Numbered from the stretch's first letter, positions 8,250-18,600 are shown. The stretch is 64,000 bases of DNA from Alteribacillus sp041949975 (GCF_041949975.1 NZ_JBHFQG010000002.1:62001-126000), one strand, 5' to 3'. Notes: generated from the letters alone by a model not told the origin. A program made the numbers and translations.

Positions 8250-8322
8250 ACAATGTTTATATTAAGTATGAAGGAGCATATATTTTTGCAGGGTAAGGCA
8301 GAAAAGCAGGGTGGATATTAAC

Positions 8323-8796
8323 ATGTTAATCATTTATTATATTTTGAGTCTTTTTATTATTGGTCTGGACCAGATAACGAAATTTTTAGTTGTAGAAAAT
8401 ATGGATATTGGTGAAAGTATAGAAGTTATCCCCGGTTTTTTTTATTTAACATCTCACCGTAACGCCGGAGCAGCTTTTGGCATACTCCAGGGGCAGATGT
8501 GGCTTTTTTATATTGTCACGGTCATTGTTATTATTGCTGTTCTTTACCATTTACATAAATACGGAAAGGACAGCAAGCTTATAGGTATTCCCCTTGCCCT
8601 TATTATGGGCGGTGCCGTTGGAAATTTTATTGATCGTCTCCTTTTTGGTGAAGTCGTTGATTTCTTTAATGTCTATATTTATACGTACAACTATCCCATT
8701 TTTAATATTGCCGATTCAGCATTGGTAGTAGGAGTACTTCTCCTCGTAATAAAAATTACAGCAGATGAGTGGAAAGAAAAGAGGAACAAAGCATGA
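8323..8796 (+). CDS. lspA: Lipoprotein signal peptidase (signal peptidase II)
   Basis: 157-residue membrane aspartyl protease that removes signal peptides from prolipoproteins after diacylglyceryl transfer. Four hydrophobic segments are visible. Family motifs: LDQITKFLV (first TM), TSHRNAGAAFGIL (conserved Asn/Arg), GGAVGNFIDRLLFGEVVDFFNVY (catalytic Asp in GNFIDR) and YPIFNIADSALVVGV (second catalytic Asp in FNIAD). ATG 8323 has AGGGTGG at 8308-8314 as ribosome binding site. The in-frame GTG at 8311 would overlap that site. The stop overlaps the rluD start (ATGA), so the two are probably translationally coupled. Confidence 0.95.
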   Translation: MLIIYYILSLFIIGLDQITKFLVVENMDIGESIEVIPGFFYLTSHRNAGAAFGILQGQMWLFYIVTVIVIIAVLYHLHKYGKDSKLIGIPLALIMGGAVGNFIDRLLFGEVVDFFNVYIYTYNYPIFNIADSALVVGVLLLVIKITADEWKEKRNKA

Positions 8797-9707
8797 AAGA
8801 ATTAGAATGGTTTATCGAGGCAGCAGAAGCAGGAGAACGGATTGATAAATATCTTTCTGGAAAACAGGAAGATTGGTCACGAACAACCATTCAAGCATGG
8901 ATAAAAGAAGGTTTAGTGCTGGTAAATGAAGCCACGATAAAACGTAACTATGTACTGCAGGCAGGCGACAAGATTGCAGTGTATCCGAAAGAACCTGAAG
9001 AACCGGAGATAACGGCAGAAAATATTCCTTTAGATATTCGATATGAAGACAGCGATATTGTAGTTGTAAACAAGCCTAGAGGAATGGTCGTTCACCCTGC
9101 ACCCGGGCATTATTCAGGTACTCTCGTAAATGCGTTAATGTATCATTGCCGTGATTTATCTGGAATCAATGGAGAGTTGCGTCCTGGAATTGTACACAGA
9201 ATTGACAAAGATACTACAGGGCTGTTGGTAGCGGCGAAGCATGACAATGCTCATGAGAACCTAAGTGTGCAATTACAGGATAAAAAAATAGAACGGTTGT
9301 ACCGGACCATTGTGCACGGAACGATACCGCACGAGCGCGGCACGATAGAAGCTCCGATAGGAAGAGATCCAAAAGACCGGCAGAAAATGGCTGTCACCGA
9401 AAAAAACGCCAAAGATGCTGTAACGCATTTTACTGTTTTAGAACAATGGAAGGACTATACTTTTGTGGAATGCCGGCTTGAAACGGGACGCACCCATCAA
9501 ATTCGTGTGCATATGGCTTATATCGGCCATCCGGTTGCCGGTGATCCAAAGTATGGAAGAACAAAGACGCTGTCGATAGCAGGACAGGCACTTCATGCAG
9601 CGAGACTTGGCTTTGCACATCCTGTAAAGAATGAATATATGGAGTTTGAAACCTCATTACCTGAGGACATGTCAAAAATAATAGAAGATCTTCGAAAAAG
9701 GTCTTGA
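8793..9707 (+). CDS. rluD: RluD-family large-subunit rRNA pseudouridine synthase (YlyB)
   Basis: 304 residues. An N-terminal S4 domain (about residues 13-75, GERIDKYLSGKQEDWSRTTI) is followed by the RluA/RluD catalytic domain. The catalytic Asp lies in PGIVHRIDKDTTGLLV (HRxDxxTSG-type motif). Others are NKPRGMVVHPAPGH and ETGRTHQIRVHMAYIGHPVAGD. It should convert specific uridines of 23S rRNA to pseudouridine; which sites are modified cannot be told from sequence. Start ATG 8793 overlaps the lspA stop and has AAAAGAGG upstream. The -35 of the pyr promoter lies over its stop codon. Confidence 0.92.
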   Translation: MKELEWFIEAAEAGERIDKYLSGKQEDWSRTTIQAWIKEGLVLVNEATIKRNYVLQAGDKIAVYPKEPEEPEITAENIPLDIRYEDSDIVVVNKPRGMVVHPAPGHYSGTLVNALMYHCRDLSGINGELRPGIVHRIDKDTTGLLVAAKHDNAHENLSVQLQDKKIERLYRTIVHGTIPHERGTIEAPIGRDPKDRQKMAVTEKNAKDAVTHFTVLEQWKDYTFVECRLETGRTHQIRVHMAYIGHPVAGDPKYGRTKTLSIAGQALHAARLGFAHPVKNEYMEFETSLPEDMSKIIEDLRKRS

Positions 9708-9732
9708 CCTTTGAAGCTGGATTTGCCATAAT
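9704..9732 (+). promoter_or_regulatory. SigA promoter of the pyr operon
   Basis: TTGACC at 9704-9709, a 17-nt spacer, and CATAAT at 9727-9732. The -35 overlaps the rluD stop codon. The transcript would begin just upstream of the first PyrR-binding loop. Confidence 0.8.
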
Positions 9733-9762
9733 CAATATCAAGAAAACAGCAATAAACAGCAA

Positions 9763-9886
9763 CCTTTAAAGACAGTCCCGTGAGGCTGAGAAGGAGCTTG
9801 TGTACAGGCCGCATAATGAAGCGGTATGAGTATGTCTGTATATAGGTACCCCATCCTCTCACCCAGCCGGGCGGGAGGATTTTTTA
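9763..9886 (+). promoter_or_regulatory. PyrR attenuator 1, upstream of pyrR
   Basis: The PyrR-binding anti-antiterminator loop spans 9763-9794, with conserved CCTTTAAA, AGTCCCGTGAGGCT and GAGAAGG. A terminator hairpin follows at 9853-9880 (ATCCTC...GAGGAT with CCC/GGG inside), then T6. The region between them can form the competing antiterminator. With UMP/UTP bound, PyrR should hold the loop closed so that the terminator forms. A second part of this gap (9887-9993) holds only the pyrR ribosome binding region. Confidence 0.92.
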
Positions 9887-9993
9887 TGGAATACACAATG
9901 TAAGAGCCGCATCTCCCTGAAGTTAGCGGCAAGGGTTTTTGGGTAATTAGTTACGCTAGTTAACAAGAAAAAACGATAGGACGGTAGGTTGCC

Positions 9994-10542
9994 ATGGAAA
10001 CAGAAGAAAGAGTATTACTCGATCAGCAGGCTATACGAAGAGCATTGATTCGAGTTTCTCATGAAATTATTGAAAAAAACAAAGGCATAGATGATTGTAT
10101 TCTTGTTGGAATTAAAACAAGAGGAATTCATGTAGCCGAACGTCTGGCAGCTAATATTTCTCGCATTGAAGGAAAAGACATTCCAGTAGGGGAAGCCGAT
10201 ATTACGCTGTACCGGGATGACTTAAGCCATCAAACAGAAAGTGCTGACCCAGAACTAAAAGGTACTAATATCCCTGTTACTGTTCATGATAAAAAAATCA
10301 TTTTAGTAGATGACGTGCTTTACACAGGACGGACAGTCAGAGCGGCAATGGATGCGGTGATGGATCTTGGCAGGCCTTCTCAGATTCAGCTAGCTGTGTT
10401 AATTGACAGAGGCCACCGTGAGCTGCCGATCAGGCCAGATTATGTTGGGAAAAATATTCCAACATCCAAAGAAGAAGTGATTGCCGTCAAATTGACGGAA
10501 GCAGATAATATTGACGAAGTAACTATTCGACAAAAAAACTAA
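9994..10542 (+). CDS. pyrR: Pyrimidine operon attenuation protein / uracil phosphoribosyltransferase PyrR
   Basis: 182-residue RNA-binding regulator with residual uracil phosphoribosyltransferase activity. It senses UMP/UTP and PRPP and binds the three loops in this operon's mRNA. The phosphoribosyltransferase fold shows the PRPP loop in IILVDDVLYTGRTVRAAMDA (residues ~103-122). Other landmarks are LVGIKTRGIHVAERLA and RPDYVGKNIPTSKEE near the C-terminus. ATG 9994 follows a weak AGGACGGTAGG stretch. First gene of the operon, flanked by attenuators on both sides, so it controls its own synthesis. Confidence 0.97.
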   Translation: METEERVLLDQQAIRRALIRVSHEIIEKNKGIDDCILVGIKTRGIHVAERLAANISRIEGKDIPVGEADITLYRDDLSHQTESADPELKGTNIPVTVHDKKIILVDDVLYTGRTVRAAMDAVMDLGRPSQIQLAVLIDRGHRELPIRPDYVGKNIPTSKEEVIAVKLTEADNIDEVTIRQKN

Positions 10543-10549
10543 ATGACGC

Positions 10550-10665
10550 ACCTCTTTAAATCAGTCCAGAGAGGCTGAAAAGAGGTATAAATCAAGCGAG
10601 GCAGGCCCATGCCTCCCGCGCTTGCGATTTGTACCTCTTTGCCCTCTGCGGCAAGGAGTTTTTTT
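10550..10665 (+). promoter_or_regulatory. PyrR attenuator 2, between pyrR and pyrP
   Basis: The binding loop at 10550-10585 is the cleanest of the three: ACCTCTTT and AAAGAGGT close a stem around AGTCCAGAGAGGCT. A long hairpin follows (AAATCAAGCG at 10589-10598 against CGCTTG-GATTT at 10619-10630). Then comes the terminator at 10635-10665, CTCTTTGCC/GGCAAGGAG plus T7. Confidence 0.93.
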
Positions 10666-10723
10666 ATACCTTGCTGAGAAAAGGGGCAGCAAAGTGCGAT
10701 GACAAATCGGGAGGGAAATTATC

Positions 10724-12064
10724 ATGGAAAACGAAGTCAAATTGCATGTAGATGAAGTACCAAAATGGAACCAATGGTTAATATTAAGCTTGCAGCATTT
10801 GTTTGCAATGTTTGGAGCTACTATTCTTGTACCGGTTTTAACCGGATTAAGCCCAGCGATCGCCCTTATTTCAAGCGGTCTTGGCACACTAGCGTATTTG
10901 ATTATAACTAAAGGGCAGATTCCTGCTTATCTCGGCTCTTCTTTCGCTTTCATTATGCCGGTAATTGCAGCTATGTCTATAGGCGGGCCGGAAGGTGTAA
11001 TGATCGGTTCGTTTACAGCAGGAGTTGTTTACGGTATAACGGCCCTTCTTATTAAATGGACCGGGGTGCAGTGGCTGATGAACCTGCTTCCGCCGATAGT
11101 GGTAGGACCGGTCATCATGGTTATCGGTTTGGGGCTTGCCAGTACTGCCATTGAAATGGCAATGAATTTTGATGAAGAAAGCGGAACGTATGTTGAGCCC
11201 ATGCTTCATTTTAGTGTCGCGCTTGTCACGCTCGCGATAACAATTATAGCGTCTGTCTTTTTTAAAGGATTTTTCAATCTCATTCCTATACTGTTTGGTA
11301 TTGCCGGCGGTTACACGACAGCAGCATTTATGGGGCTGGTTAACTTTACAGAGATCATCGAAGCACCGTGGCTGCGCGTCCCGGATTTTGTCACACCGTT
11401 TGCAACGTTTACCCCGCAATGGTCCTGGAGCATTGTAGCGATCATGGCACCGATTGCCATCGTGACTCTAGCAGAGCATATTGGAGATCAGATGGTGCTA
11501 AGTAAAGTGGCAGGGAAGAACTTTGTGAAGAAACCGGGATTGCACCGTTCAATCCTTGGAGACGGTGTAGCAACGATCATCGCTTCTTTTGTCGGCGGTC
11601 CGCCTAATACAACCTATGGAGAAAACATCGGTGTTCTCGCTATTACAAGAGTATTCAGCGTATTTGTTATCGGAGGAGCAGCGGTACTTGCCATCATCTT
11701 CGGTTTTGTAGGAAAGGTAGAAGCGTTAATAGCAAGCATCCCAGGAGCGGTTATGGGCGGCATTTCGATTCTGCTCTTCGGGATTATCGCTTCATCTGGA
11801 ATGAGAATGTTAATAGATAACCAAATTGACTTTGGCATTAAACGAAACCTTATTATTGCTTCTGTCATCCTGGTGACAGGAATAGGCGGAGCATTCATTC
11901 AAATTAGTGACAATCTAGAAATAGCCGGAATGGCATTGGCTACAATGATCGGTATCTTGCTGAATGCCATCCTGCCTGGGAAAAAATATGGCCAAGGAAA
12001 CGGTGCGATGTTTGCATCGCTAGAAGAACAATTAAAAGAAAAAGAAAATAACAATGCAGCCTGA
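10724..12064 (+). CDS. pyrP: Uracil permease (NCS2 family)
   Basis: 446-residue integral membrane uracil:proton symporter of the nucleobase-cation-symporter 2 family, with about 12-14 hydrophobic segments. Family landmarks: QHLFAMFGATILVPVLTGLS near the N-terminus, AYLGSSFAFIMPV, the substrate-binding TLAEHIGDQ (Glu and His in TM8), and GGPPNTTYGENIGVLAITR (TM10 motif). The ribosome binding site GGGAGG is at 10711-10716. As in B. subtilis it is the second gene of the pyr operon and sits between two PyrR attenuators. Uptake is therefore shut off together with synthesis. Confidence 0.97.
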   Translation: MENEVKLHVDEVPKWNQWLILSLQHLFAMFGATILVPVLTGLSPAIALISSGLGTLAYLIITKGQIPAYLGSSFAFIMPVIAAMSIGGPEGVMIGSFTAGVVYGITALLIKWTGVQWLMNLLPPIVVGPVIMVIGLGLASTAIEMAMNFDEESGTYVEPMLHFSVALVTLAITIIASVFFKGFFNLIPILFGIAGGYTTAAFMGLVNFTEIIEAPWLRVPDFVTPFATFTPQWSWSIVAIMAPIAIVTLAEHIGDQMVLSKVAGKNFVKKPGLHRSILGDGVATIIASFVGGPPNTTYGENIGVLAITRVFSVFVIGGAAVLAIIFGFVGKVEALIASIPGAVMGGISILLFGIIASSGMRMLIDNQIDFGIKRNLIIASVILVTGIGGAFIQISDNLEIAGMALATMIGILLNAILPGKKYGQGNGAMFASLEEQLKEKENNNAA

Positions 12065-12068
12065 ACCA

Positions 12069-12219
12069 TCCTTTAAAGAAGTACAGAGAGACTCTCAAGG
12101 GTGAACATACAGTGCTAGAAAGGTATCGCTTACGAGAAGCATATGCTTTCTAATATCCTTTTTTAAAAGGGAGCACTGTATCTTTAACCCCTGAATAGAG
12201 TTTCAGGGGTTTTATTTTT
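12069..12219 (+). promoter_or_regulatory. PyrR attenuator 3 (degenerate loop), between pyrP and pyrB
   Basis: The loop at 12069-12101 keeps CCTTTAAAGAAGT and AGAGAGACT but reads AGTACAGAGAGACT where the family has AGTCCNGNGAGGCT; two conserved positions differ. A long stem follows: ATACAGTGCT at 12107-12116 with AGCACTGTAT at 12172-12181. The terminator is AACCCCTGAA (12186-12195) / TTCAGGGGTT (12202-12211) with a T-rich tail. The architecture is intact, but PyrR affinity may be reduced. Confidence 0.85.
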
Positions 12220-12285
12220 ACCTTTACAGGTCAGCTGCCCAAATGTTTAAGTTTAACCATTTTTTATGAGGAGAATGATGATGGA

Positions 12286-13230
12286 ATGATGATGCAAACG
12301 GAGCTTGATAGAAAAAGAAAACAGCTGCAGCCGACACACGTATTAACCATGGAAGACTGGGGAGTAAACGAGATTCATAATCTTCTAGATCATGCGGAGA
12401 ACTTATCAAGGCGGCCTAAGGTATTTCCATCGCAGCGGCTTTTCGCAGCAAATTTGTTTTTTGAGCCAAGTACGCGTACGAAAATCAGTTTTGAAGCAGC
12501 TGAAAAAAAATTAGGTCTTGATGTTTTGCCTTTTGAAGCAGACACATCCAGTGTTAAAAAAGGAGAAACTCTTTATGATACGGTGAAAACATTAGAGAGC
12601 ATCGGTGCAAACGTAGTGGTCATCCGTCATAGCAAAGAGCGTTATTTCGATGGATTAAGAGATCGAATAAATATACCTATCATCAATGGCGGGGACGGCT
12701 GCGGTCATCATCCTACTCAGTCTTTTTTAGATCTATTAACAATAAAACAAGAATTTGGAACGTTTGAAGGTTTAAATATAGTGATCGCAGGGGACATCTT
12801 TCACAGCCGTGTAGCAAGATCTAATCTCGAAGTACTCGAACGGCTCGGTGCTAATGTGTTTGTCAGCGGACCGAAAGAGTGGATGTCAAAAGAATTGATG
12901 CATCGATATGTAACGATGGATGAAGCGGTAGAAAAAGCAGACGTCATGATGATGCTTCGCATTCAGCATGAACGTCACGCAGTCAAGATGGTAGCCGGTC
13001 CAAAAGATTATCATCAGCTATATGGACTCACGGTAAGTCGGGAAAAACGGATGAAACAAAAGAGTATCATTATGCACCCTGCCCCGATTAACAGAGATGT
13101 AGAAATAGCTGATGAATTAGTGGAATGTGATCGGTCCAGAATTTTTAAACAGATGAGAAATGGTGTATTTGTACGTATGGCCGTATTAAACCAAGTGCTT
13201 GATCAACATAAAGGAGGAGTAATTCAATGA
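12286..13230 (+). CDS. pyrB: Aspartate carbamoyltransferase catalytic chain
   Basis: 314-residue enzyme that joins carbamoyl phosphate and aspartate to N-carbamoyl-aspartate, the committed step. Carbamoyl phosphate is bound by FFEPSTRTKISFE (residues ~60-72); the second signature is HHPTQSFLDLL. HPAPINRDVEI near residue 264 is the aspartate-side loop. No regulatory PyrI gene is nearby, as expected for Bacillota, where the catalytic trimer is unregulated. Three consecutive ATG codons (12286, 12289, 12292) are possible starts after GAGGAGAA; the first is used. The stop overlaps the pyrC start. Confidence 0.97.
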   Translation: MMMQTELDRKRKQLQPTHVLTMEDWGVNEIHNLLDHAENLSRRPKVFPSQRLFAANLFFEPSTRTKISFEAAEKKLGLDVLPFEADTSSVKKGETLYDTVKTLESIGANVVVIRHSKERYFDGLRDRINIPIINGGDGCGHHPTQSFLDLLTIKQEFGTFEGLNIVIAGDIFHSRVARSNLEVLERLGANVFVSGPKEWMSKELMHRYVTMDEAVEKADVMMMLRIQHERHAVKMVAGPKDYHQLYGLTVSREKRMKQKSIIMHPAPINRDVEIADELVECDRSRIFKQMRNGVFVRMAVLNQVLDQHKGGVIQ

Positions 13231-14513
13231 ACGGTTGGATTAAAGGTGCAGCAATATATACAGTAGAAGGAAAAGTTGAACATAAGGATGTGGAAATAAA
13301 AGATGGGAAAATAGCTGCTATAGGAACTGCACCAGATGAAGCAGCAGTACTTCTAGAAGCGGAAGGAAAATTGTTATCACCTGGATTTGTTGATGTCCAT
13401 GTTCATTTGCGCGAGCCTGGCGGAGAACATAAAGAAACAATTGAAACCGGTACTGCAGCTGCAGCAAAAGGAGGATTTACAACCATTTGCCCGATGCCCA
13501 ATACGAGGCCTGTTCCGGATACTCCAGAAGAAATGAAGCGGATGTGGAAACGAATTAATGAGAAGGCGCACGTAAACGTTTTGCCATACGCTTCTATAAC
13601 GACGCGGCAGCTTGGCAAAGAACTGACAGACTTTGAAGGTCTGAAGAATGCCGGGGCATTTGCATTCACAGATGACGGCGTAGGCATTCAGGACGCATCG
13701 ATGATGCTTGCAGCTATGAAAGAAGCAGCAAGCGTTGGTAAGGCTATTGTTGCTCACTGTGAGGAAAACACACTGATCAATAAAGGAAGTGTTCATGAAG
13801 GAAAATTCTCAGAAAAACATCAATTAAACGGAATACCTTCCGTTTGTGAATCCGTACATATCGCGAGAGACGTCCTGCTTACAGAAGCAGCGGGTGCGCA
13901 TTATCACGTCTGCCACGTCAGTACAAAGGAATCGGTGCGGGTGATTCGTGATGCGAAAAAGGCAGGCATACACGTAACAGCAGAAGTAACACCGCACCAC
14001 TTACTTCTTTCAGAAGAGGATATACCCGGCCTTGATGGAAATTTCAAAATGAATCCACCGCTTCGGGCAAAAGAAGACCAGGAAGCTTTGCTCGAAGGCT
14101 GGCTTGATGGAACGATTGATTTTATTGCGACCGACCATGCTCCTCATGCAGAAGAAGAAAAAGCACAAGGTATGGAAAAATCTCCATTCGGGATAACCGG
14201 TTCAGAAACCGCATTTCCTCTCTTATATAAATATTTGGTCGAAAAAGGAGTTTGCACTCTCGAACAATTACTTGACAGTTTAACTCGAAAACCATCGGCT
14301 GTTTTTAACCTTGAAGCAGGTTCGCTTACGGCAGGAGCGGCAGCTGATTTAACTCTCATAGATTTAGATAAAGAAGAAGTAATTGATCCAAAAACATTTG
14401 AATCAAAAGGAAAAAATAGTCCATTTACAGGGTGGAAAACAAAAGGAACACCGATATTAACCATGGTCGGCGGCAAGGTTGTATATAAAAAGGAAGGAGC
14501 GCGACTTACATGA
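13227..14513 (+). CDS. pyrC: Dihydroorotase (class I)
   Basis: 428-residue zinc amidohydrolase that cyclises carbamoyl-aspartate to dihydroorotate. Metal ligands: HVH in DVHVHLREPGGEHKETIETG (residues ~56-75), His in AHCEEN, VCHVS, and Asp in DFIATDHAPH (residue ~305). ICPMPNTRP is the substrate-loop signature. Starts at ATG 13227 inside the pyrB stop (ATGA), with AAAGGAGGAG just upstream. Ends overlapping carA by 4 nt. Tight overlaps imply coupled translation across pyrB-pyrC-carA. Confidence 0.97.
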   Translation: MNGWIKGAAIYTVEGKVEHKDVEIKDGKIAAIGTAPDEAAVLLEAEGKLLSPGFVDVHVHLREPGGEHKETIETGTAAAAKGGFTTICPMPNTRPVPDTPEEMKRMWKRINEKAHVNVLPYASITTRQLGKELTDFEGLKNAGAFAFTDDGVGIQDASMMLAAMKEAASVGKAIVAHCEENTLINKGSVHEGKFSEKHQLNGIPSVCESVHIARDVLLTEAAGAHYHVCHVSTKESVRVIRDAKKAGIHVTAEVTPHHLLLSEEDIPGLDGNFKMNPPLRAKEDQEALLEGWLDGTIDFIATDHAPHAEEEKAQGMEKSPFGITGSETAFPLLYKYLVEKGVCTLEQLLDSLTRKPSAVFNLEAGSLTAGAAADLTLIDLDKEEVIDPKTFESKGKNSPFTGWKTKGTPILTMVGGKVVYKKEGARLT

Positions 14514-15592
14514 AAAGAAAATTGATTCTAGAAAACGGCACCGTATTTACTGGCGAGGCACTGGGAAGCTCACGCGATACTTCAGGAGAAGTGGTTTTTA
14601 ATACGAGTATGACAGGCTATCAGGAAATTTTGTCTGACCCTTCTTATTGCGATCAAATTATTACGCTGACGTATCCGCTTATCGGGAACTACGGCATAAA
14701 CCGTGATGATTTCGAAACGCTGGATCCAACTGCTGGCGGACTGATTGTAAGAGAATCGGCATCGCATCCAAGCAATTTCCGAAGTGCAGCAACCCTTGAC
14801 GCCTGGCTGAAAGAAAAAGATATACCTGCTGTTGCAGGAATAGATACGAGAATGCTGACCCGTCTCATTCGCAGCCGCGGAACATTATATGGACGTCTTT
14901 GCAATGAAAAGGCAGAGGAAGCAGATGTGATTGAAGAGCTGCAAGCCTTTCAGCCATCAAAAGATAAAGTCAAGAAAGTTTCTACCAAAAATGCTTATCA
15001 TGCTCCCGGTTCAGGGCGGAGAGTCGTTTTAATGGATTACGGAGCCAAACACGGCATTGCGAGGAATCTCATAGAGCGCGGCTGTGATGTGTTTGTGCTT
15101 CCATATAATGCAACAGCAGAAGAGGTAATTAAATTAAATCCAGACGGAGTCATGCTGAGCAACGGTCCTGGAGACCCGACGGATGTACCAGAAGCAGCTG
15201 AAACATTAAAATCACTTCTTGGCAGGGTCCCGATTTTTGGAATCTGTCTAGGTCATCAGCTTCTGTGCCTCGCTTGCGGTGCCCGCTCGTCCAAACTGAA
15301 ATTCGGACACCGCGGCGGAAATCATCCAGTAAAAGATGTAAGAAACGGCCGTGTTGATATAACCTCGCAAAACCATGGCTACACGATAAATAGAGATTCT
15401 TTAATGGGAACAGATCTTCAGCTGACCCATGTAAATGTAAACGACGGAACGGTAGAAGGGGTATCTCATCACCATTACCCTGCTTTCAGCGTGCAGTACC
15501 ACCCGGAAGCATGCCCGGGACCAGCTGATTCGAATGATTTGTTTGACGATTTTATTGCGATGATCGATAAGCATCAAGTTGTATCCATCTAA
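14510..15592 (+). CDS. carA: Carbamoyl phosphate synthase small (glutaminase) subunit
   Basis: 360-residue subunit that hydrolyses glutamine and passes ammonia to CarB. The N-terminal CPSase domain has FNTSMTGYQEILSDPSY. The C-terminal class I glutamine amidotransferase domain (from about residue 170) has the oxyanion turn MLSNGPGDPTD, nucleophile Cys in IFGICLGHQLLCLA, and GGNHPVKD. The triad His and Glu are in FSVQYHPEACPG. This is the pyrimidine-operon copy (pyrAA in B. subtilis); whether a second, arginine-specific copy exists cannot be seen here. Confidence 0.97.
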   Translation: MKRKLILENGTVFTGEALGSSRDTSGEVVFNTSMTGYQEILSDPSYCDQIITLTYPLIGNYGINRDDFETLDPTAGGLIVRESASHPSNFRSAATLDAWLKEKDIPAVAGIDTRMLTRLIRSRGTLYGRLCNEKAEEADVIEELQAFQPSKDKVKKVSTKNAYHAPGSGRRVVLMDYGAKHGIARNLIERGCDVFVLPYNATAEEVIKLNPDGVMLSNGPGDPTDVPEAAETLKSLLGRVPIFGICLGHQLLCLACGARSSKLKFGHRGGNHPVKDVRNGRVDITSQNHGYTINRDSLMGTDLQLTHVNVNDGTVEGVSHHHYPAFSVQYHPEACPGPADSNDLFDDFIAMIDKHQVVSI

Positions 15593-15612
15593 GGGTTAAA
15601 GGAGAGAGGAAA

Positions 15613-18600
15613 ATGCCAAAACGTACAGATATAAAGAAAATACTCGTTATAGGTTCCGGTCCGATTGTTATCGGCCAGGCAGCTGAATTTGACTATGCAG
15701 GCACACAGGCCTGTCAAGCGTTGAAGGAAGAAGGTTATGAAGTCATTCTTGTCAACTCCAATCCAGCCACTATTATGACGGATACGAACATGGCAGACAA
15801 AGTATATATTGAACCGATTACGCTGGAATTTGTCAGCCGTGTCATAAGAAAAGAAAAGCCTGATGCCCTGCTTCCAACATTAGGCGGACAAACGGGCCTG
15901 AATATGGCGATGGAGCTTTATAATGAAGGTGTTTTAGAACAATACGACATTTCTCTTCTAGGAACGGAACTTGAAGCGATTCAAAAAGCAGAAGACAGAG
16001 AAGCATTCCGTTCCCTTATGAAACAATTAAATGAACCTGTGGCGGAAAGCGAGATCATTCACAATCTCGAAGAAGCAAAAGCATTTGTAGAAAAAATCGG
16101 TTATCCGGTTATTGTACGCCCAGCTTACACGCTTGGCGGAACGGGCGGAGGACTCGTGCATAATGAAAAAGAACTTCATGAAATAATAAGCTCCGGTTTA
16201 AAATACAGCCCTGTACATCAATGTCTGCTCGAAAAAAGCATTGCCGGTTTTAAAGAAGTAGAATACGAAGTCATGAGAGATGGATCCGGCCAAAGCATCG
16301 TTGTTTGTAACATGGAAAACATTGATCCTGTCGGTATTCACACCGGTGACTCTATTGTTGCAGCTCCAAGTCAAACATTATCTGATCGGGAATATCAAAT
16401 GCTCCGCGATTCATCGCTTAAAATTATTCGTGCCTTAGAAATTGAAGGCGGCTGTAACGTCCAGTTTGCTCTTTCTCCGCACAGCTTCGAGTATTATATT
16501 ATCGAAGTGAATCCGCGGGTGAGCCGTTCTTCCGCGTTAGCTTCCAAAGCGACAGGCTATCCGATCGCAAAATTAGCCGCCAAAATTGCGGCAGGCTACC
16601 GGCTGGATGAACTGAAAAACCCTATCACCGGAACAACGTATGCAAGCTTTGAACCTGCGTTAGATTATGTGGTTACGAAAATACCGCGCTGGCCGTTTGA
16701 TAAGTTCGAAGCAGCCAACCGCAGACTCGGTACGCAGATGAAAGCGACCGGAGAAGTAATGGCCATCGGCCGCACGTTTGAGGAATCGATCATGAAAGGG
16801 GTTCGTTCCCTGGAAATGAACAAACATCATTTGAGTGATCAAGCTTATATGGAATACACCGACGAACAAATCGAAGAAAAACTAGTAAAAGCAGAAGATG
16901 AGAGATTGTTTGTGGTTGGAGAAGCTTTCCGCAGGGGCTGGTCGATTGAAACACTTTACAGTCTTACAAAGATAGACCGCTTCTTCCTTGAGAAATTTTC
17001 GGGAATCATTACTGCTGGAGAAGAACTGCCCTATCATCCAGGTAATCCGGACATGCTGAATCTTGCAAAACAAATGGGTCTATCTGATTCATTTATTGCT
17101 GCGAAGTGGGAATGGACAGAAAAAGAAGTCTATGAAATGAGGAAACGTAAACAAATAATGCCGGTTTACAAAATGGTGGACACATGTGCCGCTGAATTTG
17201 AATCAGAAACACCTTATTATTATTCAACCTATGAGCAGGAAAATGAAAGCGGCCGTACAAATAAGCCTTCCGTGTTAGTGCTTGGCTCAGGCCCGATCCG
17301 CATTGGACAGGGAATTGAGTTTGATTATGCTACAGTTCATACCGTTTGGGCGCTGCAGGAAGAAGGCTATGAAGCTATCATCATTAATAATAACCCGGAA
17401 ACAGTATCTACTGATTTCAGTGTTTCTGACAAACTGTATTTCGAACCCCTCACCCTTGAAGATGTAATGCATGTGGTGGAGCAGGAAAAACCAGAAGGGG
17501 TTATCGTGCAGTTTGGCGGACAGACCGCTATTAATTTAGCAGACGGTCTTCACGAACATGGTGTGAAAATTCTTGGTACCACACTTGAAGATATGGACAG
17601 AGCAGAAGACCGTGATAAGTTTGAGTACTCCTTGCAGCAATTAGGAATTCCGCAGCCATTAGGAAGAACCGCTGTTTCTTCAAAAGAGGCCGTAGGAATA
17701 GCCGCTGACATCGGTTACCCAGTATTAGTGCGCCCATCCTATGTACTAGGCGGAAGAGCAATGGAAATTGTAGATAACGAAAATGAACTGCTGTCTTATA
17801 TGGAGCGTGCGGTAAAAGTAAATGAAAAACATCCCGTCCTGATCGACCGCTACATGATCGGTAAAGAAATTGAAGTCGATGCAGTAGCAGACGGAGAAAC
17901 GGTGTTTGTGCCGGGGATTATGGAGCATATCGAACGCGCCGGAGTCCACTCGGGAGATTCGATCGCTGTGTATCCACCGCAGACGCTCTCTGAGGAGATC
18001 AAGCAAAAATTGGTGGAACGTACCATTGCCATTGGAAAAGGACTCAATATTAAGGGACTCTTAAATATTCAATTTGTCATTCATGACAACGAAGTATATG
18101 TTTTAGAAGTAAATCCGCGTGCAAGCCGGACGGTGCCGTTTTTAAGCAAAATCACAGGAGTGCCGATTGCATCCATTGCCACAAGAGTAATGACTGGAAA
18201 AAGTCTTATGACTCAAGGATACAGCGACGGACTGCTGCCGGAGAAAAAAGAAGTCTCTGTGAAAGTGCCGGTATTTTCTTTTGCCAAATTACGAAGAGTA
18301 GACATTACGCTTGGACCGGAAATGAAATCAACAGGCGAAGTGATGGGGCGTGACGTATCACTTGAAAAAGCATTATACAAAGGCTTAATTGCTTCTGGGA
18401 TGAACATACCAGAACACGGATCCGTTCTGTTTACGATCGCAGATAAAAACAAACAAGAAGCGCTGACGCTTGCACGCCGCTTTCATCAGATCGGCTACAA
18501 TCTGCTTGCAACAAAAGGAACAGCGGATTATTTAAGAAAAGAAAACATTCCTGTAACAGTGGTAAATAAGGTCGAAGAATCTTCTCCGAATTTGTTAGAC

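Noticed and set aside
10889..11419. 176-codon frame on the - strand inside pyrP
   Set aside because: Low-complexity basic composition, no ribosome binding site, and complete overlap with a well-supported permease gene: a shadow frame.
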